From: Rahnella laticis
GTDB taxonomy: Bacteria; Pseudomonadota; Gammaproteobacteria; Enterobacterales; Enterobacteriaceae
NCBI RefSeq assembly: GCF_015644585.1
Contig: NZ_JADOBI010000007.1
Span: 62,001-126,000, forward strand
Length of the DNA: 64,000 nucleotides
Direction: 5' to 3'
Below the pieces are notes generated by a model. That model was not told the DNA's origin. It saw only the letters and a program-made list of their open reading frames with translations, and searched no databases. Numbering within the stretch: the first letter of the stretch is position 1; each line of letters begins with the position of its first letter. This document shows, piece by piece, positions 8,538 to 17,223 of the stretch. A program made the position numbers and the translations under genes.

Positions 8538-9890
8538 ATGAGTCAGGTTATCACCCGCGCGGTACGCGGAAACTTCTTTGATATCCGCCAGCCGGTCACC
8601 GGGCCGGAAGAACTTGAAGCCAGCGTGCGTTATATCGAAGACGGCCTGATGCTGCTGAGCGGCGGGCATATTGTCTGGCTCGGGGAATGGCTGGAGGGCG
8701 AAGCAAAGCTCGCCAGCGTGCGAAAAACCGCCGGGCTGGAAATTGATGATTACCGCGACAAACTGATCGTTCCCGGTTTTGTCGATACCCATATTCACTA
8801 CCCGCAAACCGAAATGATCGGCGCGTACGGCGAGCAACTGCTCGAATGGCTGACGCGCTATACCTTCCCGACGGAACAGCAATATCACTGCGCGGATTAC
8901 GCCAGGCGCATGTCGAAATTCTTCATCAACCAGCTTTTACTCAACGGTACCACCACGGCGCTGGTGTTTGGCACCGTGCATCCGCAGTCGGTCGATGCGC
9001 TGTTCAAAGAAGCGTCTGACATCAACATGCGGCTGGTGGCGGGCAAAGTGATGATGGACAAAAACGCTCCCGACGCACTGCTGGAAACCCCGGAACAAAG
9101 TGAAGCCGATACGCGCGCCCTTATTACGCGCTGGCATAACCGTCAGCGCCTGAGCTACGCGCTGACGCCGCGTTTTGCGCCGACGTCCTCGCCCGAACTG
9201 CTGCAAAAAGTCCGTCTGCTGAAGCAGGAATTCCCGGACGTGTATATGCACACCCATCTCAGCGAAAACGTGGCGGAACTCTCCTGGGTAAAAGAAATGC
9301 ACCCGGAACATCAGCATTATCTCGACGTTTATCATCAGCATGGTCTGACCGGCGAGCGCTGCGTTTTCGCGCACTGCCTGCATCTTGATGACAGCGAATG
9401 GGAGTGTCTGAGCGAAACGGATTCGACGATTGCGTTTTGCCCGACGTCCAACCTGTTTCTCGGCAGCGGTTTGTTCAACCTGCAAAAAACCTGGCAGAAG
9501 CAGATCCGCGTGGGGATGGGCACCGACGTTGGCGCAGGCACCACTTTCAACATGCTGCAAACGTTGCTTGAAGCTTACAAAGTCGGCCAGCTGCAACGTT
9601 ACCGGCTGTCAGCATTCGAAGCCTTCTATCACGCCACGCTGGGCGGCGCGCGGGCGCTGCATCTTGATGACAAAATCGGCAATTTCGACGCCGGAAAAGA
9701 AGCCGATTTCGTGGTGCTCGAACCGGGCGTCAGCGCGCTGCAAAAACTGCGTGCGACCAATAGCAAAACGCTGGCGGAGAAACTGTTTGTGCTGATGACC
9801 CTCGGCGACGACCGCAACGTTTACTGCACGTACATCGACGGCGAACTGGCCTATGCACGGGACGAAATGTCAGGAGATTTTTGCGCATGA
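8538..9890 (+). CDS. guaD: guanine deaminase
   Basis: A 450-residue amidohydrolase that hydrolyses guanine to xanthine and ammonia in the cytoplasm. Metal-binding motifs are visible: THIHYPQ with His85 and His87 (numbering from the chosen start), MHTHLSENVAE, the CLHLDD segment and GTDVGAGTTFNML containing the last metal Asp. The start at 8538 sits eight bases after an AGAAGGA ribosome site; longer readings would pass through the promoter. The product is the substrate for the xanthine dehydrogenase encoded downstream. The stop overlaps the next start (ATGA). Confidence 0.95.
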   Translation: MSQVITRAVRGNFFDIRQPVTGPEELEASVRYIEDGLMLLSGGHIVWLGEWLEGEAKLASVRKTAGLEIDDYRDKLIVPGFVDTHIHYPQTEMIGAYGEQLLEWLTRYTFPTEQQYHCADYARRMSKFFINQLLLNGTTTALVFGTVHPQSVDALFKEASDINMRLVAGKVMMDKNAPDALLETPEQSEADTRALITRWHNRQRLSYALTPRFAPTSSPELLQKVRLLKQEFPDVYMHTHLSENVAELSWVKEMHPEHQHYLDVYHQHGLTGERCVFAHCLHLDDSEWECLSETDSTIAFCPTSNLFLGSGLFNLQKTWQKQIRVGMGTDVGAGTTFNMLQTLLEAYKVGQLQRYRLSAFEAFYHATLGGARALHLDDKIGNFDAGKEADFVVLEPGVSALQKLRATNSKTLAEKLFVLMTLGDDRNVYCTYIDGELAYARDEMSGDFCA

Positions 9891-10525
9891 TGAACAGCGA
9901 TACCGGCAGTAAAGTCCGCGTAGCCCGCGAGCGCACGCTGGAAAATATCCATGCGGCAGCGATTGCGGAGTTCAGCGAAAAAGGTTTTCAGGGCGCCACC
10001 ACGCAGGCGATTGCACAGCGCGCGGGCATTAAAAAAGCCCAACTGTATTACTACATTGCCGGAAAAGAAGAGCTGTACGAGGAGCTCTTGCAGAAAGTGC
10101 TGAAAGTCTGGGGCGACATTATTCAGTTCGACCCGACACTCAGTGAGCCGGAAGCCGTGCTGAGCCGCTACATCCGCAACAAGCTGAGTTTTTCGTTCGA
10201 CCAGCCGGAACTGTCACGCATTTTCACCAGCGAAGTGCTGAGTGGCGGACATTATTTGCAAAAATACTGGCCGCAGGCGACGCAGAACATCGTCGGAAAA
10301 GAAAACCTGATCCATCAGTGGATTGTTGAGGGCAAAATCCGCCCGCTGGATGCGCGTCTGTTCATCATGCACATCTGGGCGCTGACGCAGTATTACGCCG
10401 ATTTCGCCGTGCAGGTGAAACACATGTACGGCAATTTTGACGGCGATGACATCGCGCGGGAACACATCATCGGCGAAGTCACCACGCTGATTTTGAACGG
10501 GTGCCGGAAGGGGGATAACGCATGA
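9887..10525 (+). CDS. RutR-like TetR/AcrR-family regulator
   Basis: A 212-residue repressor-type protein. The N-terminal TetR helix-turn-helix (AIAQRAGIKKAQLYYYIAGKEELY, residues about 45-68) is followed by a ligand domain whose motifs WALTQYYADFAVQV and IRNKLSFSFDQPELSRIF align with E. coli RutR (MIWASTQHYADF there). RutR responds to pyrimidines; this copy is embedded in a purine operon between guaD and xdhA, with ATGA overlaps on both sides. A RutR-like operator precedes the operon. I infer autoregulation by a purine base such as xanthine or urate. Start at 9887 follows AGGAG by ten bases. Confidence 0.88.
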   Translation: MMNSDTGSKVRVARERTLENIHAAAIAEFSEKGFQGATTQAIAQRAGIKKAQLYYYIAGKEELYEELLQKVLKVWGDIIQFDPTLSEPEAVLSRYIRNKLSFSFDQPELSRIFTSEVLSGGHYLQKYWPQATQNIVGKENLIHQWIVEGKIRPLDARLFIMHIWALTQYYADFAVQVKHMYGNFDGDDIAREHIIGEVTTLILNGCRKGDNA

Positions 10526-11940
10526 TCCAGTTTCTGATGAACGGCAGGATCCAGACGGAAAATTTGCCGGACGATACCACGGTTCTCCAGTATCTGCGCC
10601 GCGATGCCGGGCGTTGCGGAACCAAAGAAGGCTGCGCCTCCGGTGACTGCGGCGCCTGCACCGTCGTGCTGGCCGAAAAAGAGGGTGACGGGCTGAAATA
10701 CACCACGGTCAACGCCTGCCTGACATTTATGCCTGCGATACACGGCAAACAGATGATCACCGTTGAAGATCTGAAACATGAGGGCGAGCTGCACCCTGTT
10801 CAGCGGGCGATGGCGGATAACCATGCTTCGCAGTGCGGGTTCTGCACGCCGGGTTTTGTGATGTCGCTGTTTGCGCTGGAAAAGCAAACACTGACGTCTG
10901 ACCGCGAGCCGTTTAACCGCGAAAAAGCCCTGCAGGCGTTTTCCGGCAATCTCTGCCGCTGCACCGGTTACCGGACGATTATGGCGGCGGCGCAGGCGGT
11001 TTGCGAAGCCCCGCAGGCCGATCACTTTGACGCCAATACTCTGCATTCGCTCGAAAAACTGCGGGCGATTTCCGCGACGCAGCAACCGGTCACGATTGAG
11101 CAGCTGGCGCAACGGTATCTGGCGGAGCCGGATTCCCGCCTGGTGGCCGGTGGCACCGATCTGGCGCTGGACGTGACGCAACGTTATCAGCGTATCCCGA
11201 AACTGATTTCGCTCAGCCATGTGGAAGAACTGAAAGAGTTTACGCTGACCGGTCAGGCAATTCATATTGGCGCGGCGGCGACGCTGAGCGCCTGTATGCC
11301 GGTTCTGCACCGTGAATTTCCGGCGTTTGGTGAGCTGCTTGAGCGTTTTGCTTCGCAGCAAATCCGTAATCAGGGCACATTTGGCGGCAATATCGCCAAC
11401 GGCTCACCGATTGGCGACGGCGGCCCGGTTCTGCTGGCGCTGGGGGCGTCATTACTGTTGCGCTGCGGCGCGGCACAACGCGAATTACCGCTGGACGAAT
11501 TCTTCCTCGGCTATCGCAAAACGGCCTTGCAGCCGGGTGAATTTATCGAGCAGATCCGCATCCCGCGCGTGACGTCCGAGGCGCGGCAGTTGCGGGTTTA
11601 TAAAGTGTCGAAACGGCTTGAGGACGACATTTCGGCGGTGTGCGCCGCGTTGCAGATTGAAGTCCGGGACGGCGTGGTGGTGCATGCACGCATCGCGTTC
11701 GGCGGCATGGCTGAAGTGGCGAAACGCGCCACCCAGTGTGAAGCGCAACTGCTCGGGCAACCGTGGCAAACCGCCACCCTTGAGCGCGCATGTCAGGCGC
11801 TGGAGAAGGATTTCACGCCGATCACTGATTTCCGCGCCAGCCGCGAATACCGCATGCAGGTCGCCAAAAACCTGCTGCGCCGCTGCCATATCGAACTGAT
11901 CTCTCCTGAAACGCTGATGCGGGTAACTCATTATGTCTGA
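10522..11940 (+). CDS. xdhA: xanthine dehydrogenase small subunit (2Fe-2S / FAD)
   Basis: 472 residues. A plant-type ferredoxin domain carries Cys38, Cys43, Cys46 and Cys66; a second alpha-helical 2Fe-2S domain carries Cys105, Cys108, Cys145 and Cys147 (CGFC and CRC). The C-terminal half is the FAD domain, with LVAGGTDL and TFGGNIANGSPIGD. It passes electrons from the molybdenum site of XdhB to NAD. It starts inside the stop of the regulator gene and overlaps xdhB by eight bases, so the whole unit is tightly coupled. Confidence 0.95.
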   Translation: MIQFLMNGRIQTENLPDDTTVLQYLRRDAGRCGTKEGCASGDCGACTVVLAEKEGDGLKYTTVNACLTFMPAIHGKQMITVEDLKHEGELHPVQRAMADNHASQCGFCTPGFVMSLFALEKQTLTSDREPFNREKALQAFSGNLCRCTGYRTIMAAAQAVCEAPQADHFDANTLHSLEKLRAISATQQPVTIEQLAQRYLAEPDSRLVAGGTDLALDVTQRYQRIPKLISLSHVEELKEFTLTGQAIHIGAAATLSACMPVLHREFPAFGELLERFASQQIRNQGTFGGNIANGSPIGDGGPVLLALGASLLLRCGAAQRELPLDEFFLGYRKTALQPGEFIEQIRIPRVTSEARQLRVYKVSKRLEDDISAVCAALQIEVRDGVVVHARIAFGGMAEVAKRATQCEAQLLGQPWQTATLERACQALEKDFTPITDFRASREYRMQVAKNLLRRCHIELISPETLMRVTHYV

Positions 11941-14335
11941 ATCCAAACCGTCACTTTCCCGGCTGGAGATGGAACAGTTGTTCCGTGCCGGACTTCAAAG
12001 CGGCGTGGGCAAAAGCCAGAAACACGAAAGCGCGGATAAACACGTCAGCGGAGAAGCAGTGTACACCGATGACCGGCTGGAGTTTCCGCGCCAGCTGCAT
12101 CTGGTGCCGCTGCTCAGCCCGCACGCGCACGCCGACATTCTGCATATCGATACCGGGCCTTGTTACAGCGTGCCGGGCGTGGTGCGGGTAATGACGGCGG
12201 AAGATGTGCCGGGTAATCCTGATATCGCGCCGCTGACCCACGGCGATCCGCTGATGGCGCAGGGCGTGGTGGAATACGTCGGGCAGATTGTGCTGGTGGT
12301 TGCCGCGACTTCTCCGGAAGCCGCCCGCGCCGCCGTTGCGCTGGCGAAAGTGGATTATCAGCCCCGCGACGCCGTGCTGACTATCAGACAGGCGCTGGCA
12401 CTTGAGCATTACGTGGAAGAACCGCATCAGCATAAACGCGGCGATGCAGGAATGGCGCTGGCCAGTGCGCCGCACCGCTTGCAGGGCGAGCTGGAGATTG
12501 GCGGGCAGGAGCATTTCTATCTGGAAACGCAGATTGCGTCGGTGATGCCGGGCGAAGACGGCGCGATGCTGGTTTACAGCTCGACGCAGCATCCGACCGA
12601 AGTCCAGAAACTGGTGGCCTCGGTGCTGGATTTACCGATGCACAAAGTGGTGGTTGATATGCGGCGCATGGGCGGCGGTTTTGGCGGTAAGGAAACGCAG
12701 GCGGCAGGCACGGCCTGTCTGGCCGCGCTGGCGGCACATCTTACCGGACGCCCGGCGAAAATGCGTCTGGCGCGGCAGGACGACATGCTGATCACCGGCA
12801 AACGACATCCGTTCCACGTCAGCTACGACGTCGGGTTTACGGATGACGGCATCATTCACGGTATCGACCTGAAGCTGGCGGCCAACTGCGGGTATTCGCT
12901 GGACCTCTCCGGTTCCATTGTTGACCGGGCGATGTTCCATTCCGATAACGCCTATTACCTCGGCGACGCCTTAATTACCGGTTACCGTTGTAAAACCAAT
13001 ATGGCGTCGAATACGGCTTACCGCGGTTTTGGCGGGCCACAGGGAATTCTGGCCATCGAGCATATTGTCGATCACATCGCCCGCGAACTGGGGATGGATC
13101 CGCTGACCGTGCGTAAAAATAATTACTACGGCCAGGAAAGCCGCAACATCACGCATTATCACCAGCCGGTCGGCCAGAATCTGCTTGAGGAGATGACACG
13201 CCAGCTGGAAGAAAGCGCGGAATATGCCGTAAGACGTGACGCTGTCACACAGTTTAATCTAAACAATCCGTTTATTAAAAAGGGACTGGCGCTGACGCCG
13301 GTGAAATTCGGCATCTCCTTTACCGCCAGTTTTCTCAATCAGGCAGGGGCTCTGGTGCTGGTTTACACCGACGGCAGCATTCAGCTCAATCACGGCGGCA
13401 CGGAAATGGGACAGGGGCTCAATACCAAAGTCGCGCAGGTGGTCGCCGAAGTTTTTCAGGTGGATATCAGCCGCATTCAGATTACGGCTACCGACACCGG
13501 AAAAGTGCCGAATACCTCGCCGACAGCGGCCTCTTCCGGCGCGGACCTTAACGGTAAAGCGGCGCAGAATGCGGCCGAAATCATTAAAGCGCGCATGGTG
13601 GAAATGCTGATGCGCGTTCACGACGCGGCAGAAAGCGACGTAGAGTTCAGCAACGGTCAGGTGCGGGTCAAAAACGAGTATTTCAGCTTTGAGCAGGTCG
13701 CCACCCAGTGCTGGCTCAATCAGGTGCCGCTTTCCAGCACCGGTTATTACAAAACGCCGAAAATTTTCTATGACCGCAGCAAGGCAGCCGGGCATCCTTT
13801 CTATTATTTCTCGTATGGTGCGGCCTGCGCCGAGGTGCTGGTTGATACGCTGACCGGCGAATACAAACTGCTGCGCGCCGATATTCTGCATGACGTCGGC
13901 GATTCGCTGAATCCGGCGATAGACACCGGCCAGGTGGAAGGCGGATTTGTTCAGGGCATGGGCTGGCTGACGACCGAAGAACTGGTATGGAATGACAAAG
14001 GGCGGCTGATGACCAGTGGCCCGGCGGCGTACAAAATCCCGGCCATTGGTGATATCCCGCAGGATTTGCGCGTTCATCTGGTGGAAAACAGAAAGAACCC
14101 GGAAGACACGGTTTTCCATTCCAAAGCCGTGGGTGAACCACCGTTTATGCACGGAATATCTGTCTGGTGCGCGATTAAAGACGCGGTTTCCAGCCTCGCG
14201 GATTACCGCGTTCATCCGCATATCGATGCACCTGCTACGCCGGAAAGAGTGCTGAACGGCATTAACCAGCTGAGATTTTACGGTGACGTTGTCACAAGTG
14301 TCGTCAGCGCAAATACCGAAAAAGCGAACGGTTAA
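11933..14335 (+). CDS. xdhB: xanthine dehydrogenase molybdopterin-binding large subunit
   Basis: An 800-residue catalytic subunit that hydroxylates hypoxanthine and xanthine towards urate. Seen are the molybdopterin-site glycine motif MGGGFGGKETQ (about 244-254), the AYRGFGGPQG segment, and near the C-terminus KAVGEPPFMHG, whose Glu corresponds to the catalytic base of the xanthine oxidase family. The length matches bacterial XdhB. Two matS motifs fall inside the coding sequence at 13236-13248 and 14283-14295, which is chance or chromosomal-organisation signal rather than part of enzyme function. Confidence 0.95.
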   Translation: MSESKPSLSRLEMEQLFRAGLQSGVGKSQKHESADKHVSGEAVYTDDRLEFPRQLHLVPLLSPHAHADILHIDTGPCYSVPGVVRVMTAEDVPGNPDIAPLTHGDPLMAQGVVEYVGQIVLVVAATSPEAARAAVALAKVDYQPRDAVLTIRQALALEHYVEEPHQHKRGDAGMALASAPHRLQGELEIGGQEHFYLETQIASVMPGEDGAMLVYSSTQHPTEVQKLVASVLDLPMHKVVVDMRRMGGGFGGKETQAAGTACLAALAAHLTGRPAKMRLARQDDMLITGKRHPFHVSYDVGFTDDGIIHGIDLKLAANCGYSLDLSGSIVDRAMFHSDNAYYLGDALITGYRCKTNMASNTAYRGFGGPQGILAIEHIVDHIARELGMDPLTVRKNNYYGQESRNITHYHQPVGQNLLEEMTRQLEESAEYAVRRDAVTQFNLNNPFIKKGLALTPVKFGISFTASFLNQAGALVLVYTDGSIQLNHGGTEMGQGLNTKVAQVVAEVFQVDISRIQITATDTGKVPNTSPTAASSGADLNGKAAQNAAEIIKARMVEMLMRVHDAAESDVEFSNGQVRVKNEYFSFEQVATQCWLNQVPLSSTGYYKTPKIFYDRSKAAGHPFYYFSYGAACAEVLVDTLTGEYKLLRADILHDVGDSLNPAIDTGQVEGGFVQGMGWLTTEELVWNDKGRLMTSGPAAYKIPAIGDIPQDLRVHLVENRKNPEDTVFHSKAVGEPPFMHGISVWCAIKDAVSSLADYRVHPHIDAPATPERVLNGINQLRFYGDVVTSVVSANTEKANG
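13236..13248. other. matS site (MatP binding)
   Basis: GTGACGCTGTCAC fits the matS consensus GTGACRNYGTCAC at every fixed position. It lies within xdhB. MatP binds such sites only in the terminus macrodomain. Confidence 0.8.
14283..14295. other. matS site (MatP binding)
   Basis: GTGACGTTGTCAC is a perfect consensus match, about 40 bases before the xdhB stop. Confidence 0.8.
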
Positions 14336-14346
14336 CGGAGGATTTT

Positions 14347-15135
14347 ATGCGTACCGATGACTGGGTAACCCGTTTAAATGACCTCCGGCAGCGCGGAGAG
14401 CCTTGCGTGGTGGCGACGCTGGTCGATCAGCAAGGTTCAACGCCGCGTGACGCGGGCAGTAAAATGCTGATCACCGCCGGTGACCAGTTTTATACCCTGG
14501 GCGGCGGAAATCTGGAGTTTCAGGTCACTGCCATTGCCCGCGAAATGCTGCAACAGGGCGCGAAAACCAGCCGGTTAGAGCGTTTCTCGTTAGGCGCACG
14601 GCTCGGTCAATGCTGCGGCGGTATGGCGTCCGTTCTGCTGGAACCCCTCGGGCAACCTCAGCCGCATGTGGTGGTGTATGGCGCCGGACACGTCGGCCGC
14701 GCGCTGGTGAACATACTCAGTACATTACCGTGCCGGATAACCTGGGTGGATGCGCGTGCCAGTGAGTTTCCTGTTCACGTTGACCCGCAGATTACGTGTG
14801 TGGTGGATGACGAGCCGGAAGGCACCGTGGCGCAAATGCCTGCGGGCAGTTATTTCATGGTTTTGACCCACGATCATCAGCTGGATTTTGCCCTCAGCGA
14901 AAAGATTCTGAAACGCGGTGATTTCCGCTACTTCGGGCTGATTGGTTCTGAGACGAAGCGCAAACGCTTTGATTATCGTTTATCCGGCAAGGGGATTTCC
15001 GGCGAGCAACTGATGAGAATGCGTTGCCCGGTCGGTCTGCCGGATGTGCGGGGTAAACTCCCCGCTGAAATCGCAGTGGCGATAGCGGGGGAATTTATCG
15101 CGGCGTACGGGGCGCAAAATCAGTCGGTTAACTGA
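14347..15135 (+). CDS. xdhC: xanthine dehydrogenase accessory protein XdhC
   Basis: A 262-residue chaperone that binds molybdenum cofactor, promotes its sulfuration and inserts it into XdhB. The N-terminal XdhC_CoxI domain shows GGGNLEFQV and the LGQCCGG segment; the C-terminal Rossmann part shows VYGAGHVGRAL and GLIGSETKRKRF. It starts 12 bases after the xdhB stop behind a CGGAGG ribosome site, and closes the guaD-regulator-xdhABC operon. Confidence 0.94.
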   Translation: MRTDDWVTRLNDLRQRGEPCVVATLVDQQGSTPRDAGSKMLITAGDQFYTLGGGNLEFQVTAIAREMLQQGAKTSRLERFSLGARLGQCCGGMASVLLEPLGQPQPHVVVYGAGHVGRALVNILSTLPCRITWVDARASEFPVHVDPQITCVVDDEPEGTVAQMPAGSYFMVLTHDHQLDFALSEKILKRGDFRYFGLIGSETKRKRFDYRLSGKGISGEQLMRMRCPVGLPDVRGKLPAEIAVAIAGEFIAAYGAQNQSVN

Positions 15136-15162
15136 CAGACTTTTGCCCGTACCCGCTAAAGG

Positions 15163-15465
15163 CTAGCTGTGCAGTTTTTTGAATTCAAAAGTGCCGCCAA
15201 GCGCGACCGCGTAACGACTGACGGTATTAAGCGTCGGGGATGCGGCACCGTTTTCAAACCGGCTGATATTTTGTTTTTTCATGCCGGTGCGCCGTGCGAT
15301 ATCCTCCTGCGTCAGGGATTCCGCCAGCCGCGCTGCCTTGAGTTCGGCGACCATTTTTTTGTGCATCTGAATTGCCTCATACGCTGCGGCGAATTCAGGA
15401 TCCTGCATCATCTCCTCCATAACTGCGCTGAGGGGAATGAGTTTGTTTTCATCGTAATCTTTCAT
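15163..15465 (-). CDS. HigA-like XRE-family antitoxin
   Basis: A 100-residue helix-turn-helix protein. The C-terminal XRE domain contains LTQEDIARRTGMKKQNISRFE (about 53-73) with AASPTLNTVSRYA following. It is translated after an upstream overlapping gene for a RelE/HigB-fold toxin, the reversed order typical of higBA modules. The second of two nearby ATGs, at 15465, has the better distance from AAGGA and is taken as start. The overlap with the toxin gene is 17 bases. It probably binds the AT-rich palindrome upstream of the toxin gene. Confidence 0.88.
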   Translation of the reverse strand: MKDYDENKLIPLSAVMEEMMQDPEFAAAYEAIQMHKKMVAELKAARLAESLTQEDIARRTGMKKQNISRFENGAASPTLNTVSRYAVALGGTFEFKKLHS

Positions 15466-15787
15466 ATTCATCCTTTTTAATATTTTTCATACGTTGTAAT
15501 GCCAGTTCTAAATCCTGAAGCGGCGTTTTAGCCGTTTTCTTATGCAGGATATGCACGACATAAATGCGGCGACCCTGCATAAAAAAATAAAACGCTCTGC
15601 CCAGGCCCTCCAGACTGATTACCCGGACTTCCCGTATTCCATTTCCGACATACCGGACCTGCGGATCCTGTAACGCGGCACCGTAGATCTCCAGCTCCTT
15701 CAAAGCATCAGCAATGCTGGCACTCAGCGTGGGAGGCAACTTGCGAAGCTCCTTCATGGCAGCGGGTAATACCTTCACGTCGTACAC
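15449..15787 (-). CDS. HigB-like (phage Gp49-like) toxin of a toxin-antitoxin pair
   Basis: A 112-residue protein of the Gp49/HigB branch of the RelE superfamily; its members are ribosome-dependent mRNA endonucleases. Family segments are VLPAAMKELRKLPP at the N-terminus, VRYVGNGIREVRVISLEG and AFYFFMQGRRIYVVHILHKKTAKTP. The start is the GTG at 15785-15787, eight bases after AAGGA. The Arg/Lys-rich C-terminus and the HILHKKT segment are the usual functional part. The pair stands alone between xdhC and an ABC operon. Confidence 0.85.
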   Translation of the reverse strand: MYDVKVLPAAMKELRKLPPTLSASIADALKELEIYGAALQDPQVRYVGNGIREVRVISLEGLGRAFYFFMQGRRIYVVHILHKKTAKTPLQDLELALQRMKNIKKDEYERLR

Positions 15788-15837
15788 AATGGCGTTCCTT
15801 GCGGTGGATTATGATTACGTTTTGTGCAAAGTGGAAG

Positions 15838-15853
15838 TAATCATTTATGATTA
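15838..15853. promoter_or_regulatory. putative operator of the toxin-antitoxin operon
   Basis: TAATCAT, TT and ATGATTA form a perfect 7+2+7 palindrome about 50 bases upstream of the toxin start. A further half-site ATGATTAC lies at 15811-15818. Such AT-rich repeats are usual binding sites for XRE antitoxins. Nothing else is evident from 15854 to 16107. Confidence 0.6.
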
Positions 15854-16107
15854 TTTTTAATCGGGAACGGGGTTCACATTCTTTCCCGCGCCCGACGCGT
15901 TGTGCCATCGCACCCGCGCATCCTGTCGGGTATTTGCAGGGAATTCAGAAGGGCGATCTTTTCCTCCGCGATGTCTCGCAAAAAATAAATCACTGAAACA
16001 TAAGACAAACCAAACCTTCTCAACCCGTTCATAAAACAGTCACAAAACCGCAGTAATTTGTTTTCTCATTGAACAGGCCATCGCCGCTTTGAGGAAAACA
16101 CCGACGC

Positions 16108-17169
16108 ATGTCTGCCATCCAGATTTCCCACCTGAGTAAATCCTTCGCCACACAACCGGTGCTAAACGATGTCTCCCTGCACATCCTGCCGGGGGAGTTT
16201 GTGGCCGTGCTGGGCCCGTCGGGTTGCGGAAAAACGACGCTCCTGCGGACCGTGGCCGGGTTTGAGCCGGTCAACAGCGGCACGATCACCGTAGGCGATC
16301 GTCTGTTTTCATCGCCTGATGTGCATGTGCAGCCGGAGAAACGTGAGCTGGGGATTGTGTTTCAGAATTACGCGTTGTGGCCGCATATGTCGGTGGAAGA
16401 GAACGTGGCGTACAGCCTGAAAGTCGTGGGAATGGAGCGCAATGAACGGCGCGTCCGCACACAAGAGGCGCTGGCGCTGGTCGGGTTACGCGAATATGCA
16501 ACACGGCGGCCAGCGGATTTATCGGGAGGTCAGCGGCAGCGGGTTGCGCTGGCACGTTGCCTGGTCACGCGCCCGGGCGTAGTGCTGCTCGATGAACCGC
16601 TGGCAAACCTGGATGTGCACCTGCGGGCGGCAATGGAAGAAGAGTTCAGCCGCTTTCATCAGCACACCGGCGCGACGCTTTTGTATATCACTCATGACCA
16701 GCAGGAGGCGATGTCGCTGGCGGATCGCGTGGTGGTGATGAACGAAGGGCGTGTGATGCAGTTTGCCACGCCACAGATTTTGTACCGGGAACCGGCCAAT
16801 GAAATGGTCGCCACGTTTATCGATGACGGGCGCGTCATTCCGGTAACGGATGTCCGGCCGGACGGTAACGGCCATGCGCGGGTAGCGATTTTCGGCACCC
16901 ACGTCAGGTTACGGTCGCCGGTTTCACAGCTTTCCGTGGTAAAGGCGCAGGCGTGTGTTCACGCGGCGGATTTACGTTTTGCCGAACCGGGGGAAACGGG
17001 GATTCCGGCACGGGTTTCCCGGCAGATTTATCGCGGCGGCTACTGCCAGACTGACATCACGCCGCACGCCGCGCCGGAACTCAGATTATCCATTCATTCT
17101 AAAAAAGAGGTTCAGTCGGGTGACAATGTCACTTTTATCATCGAAGACGGCTGGGTACTTCCTCAATGA
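16108..17169 (+). CDS. ABC transporter ATP-binding protein (FbpC/PotA-like)
   Basis: A 353-residue ATPase. Walker A is GPSGCGKTT (about 38-46), the Q-loop IVFQNYALWP, the signature LSGGQRQR, Walker B VVLLDEPLANLD, and the switch His lies in YITHDQ. The C-terminal third is a TOBE-like domain. It opens an operon with a periplasmic binding protein and a fused two-domain permease, the layout of the ferric iron / phosphonate / thiamine importer group. A perfect matS motif lies near its 3' end (17120-17132). Confidence 0.9.
   Translation: MSAIQISHLSKSFATQPVLNDVSLHILPGEFVAVLGPSGCGKTTLLRTVAGFEPVNSGTITVGDRLFSSPDVHVQPEKRELGIVFQNYALWPHMSVEENVAYSLKVVGMERNERRVRTQEALALVGLREYATRRPADLSGGQRQRVALARCLVTRPGVVLLDEPLANLDVHLRAAMEEEFSRFHQHTGATLLYITHDQQEAMSLADRVVVMNEGRVMQFATPQILYREPANEMVATFIDDGRVIPVTDVRPDGNGHARVAIFGTHVRLRSPVSQLSVVKAQACVHAADLRFAEPGETGIPARVSRQIYRGGYCQTDITPHAAPELRLSIHSKKEVQSGDNVTFIIEDGWVLPQ
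17120..17132. other. matS site (MatP binding)
   Basis: GTGACAATGTCAC matches GTGACRNYGTCAC fully, within the 3' end of the ATPase gene. Confidence 0.8.
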
Positions 17170-17223
17170 TCCCTTCTCAATTCACTCATTTTTAAAACTA
17201 TTGATTCTCAAAAGGACAGGGCT

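Noticed and set aside
12384-12737. Long antisense open frames over xdhB and several other genes
   Set aside because: They are shadows caused by high GC in third positions; the plus-strand proteins have clear family motifs.
15487-15502. GTTGTAAT string resembling part of a Ter site
   Set aside because: The string lacks the AACTAA half and the preceding GTAT, so the essential Tus contacts are missing.
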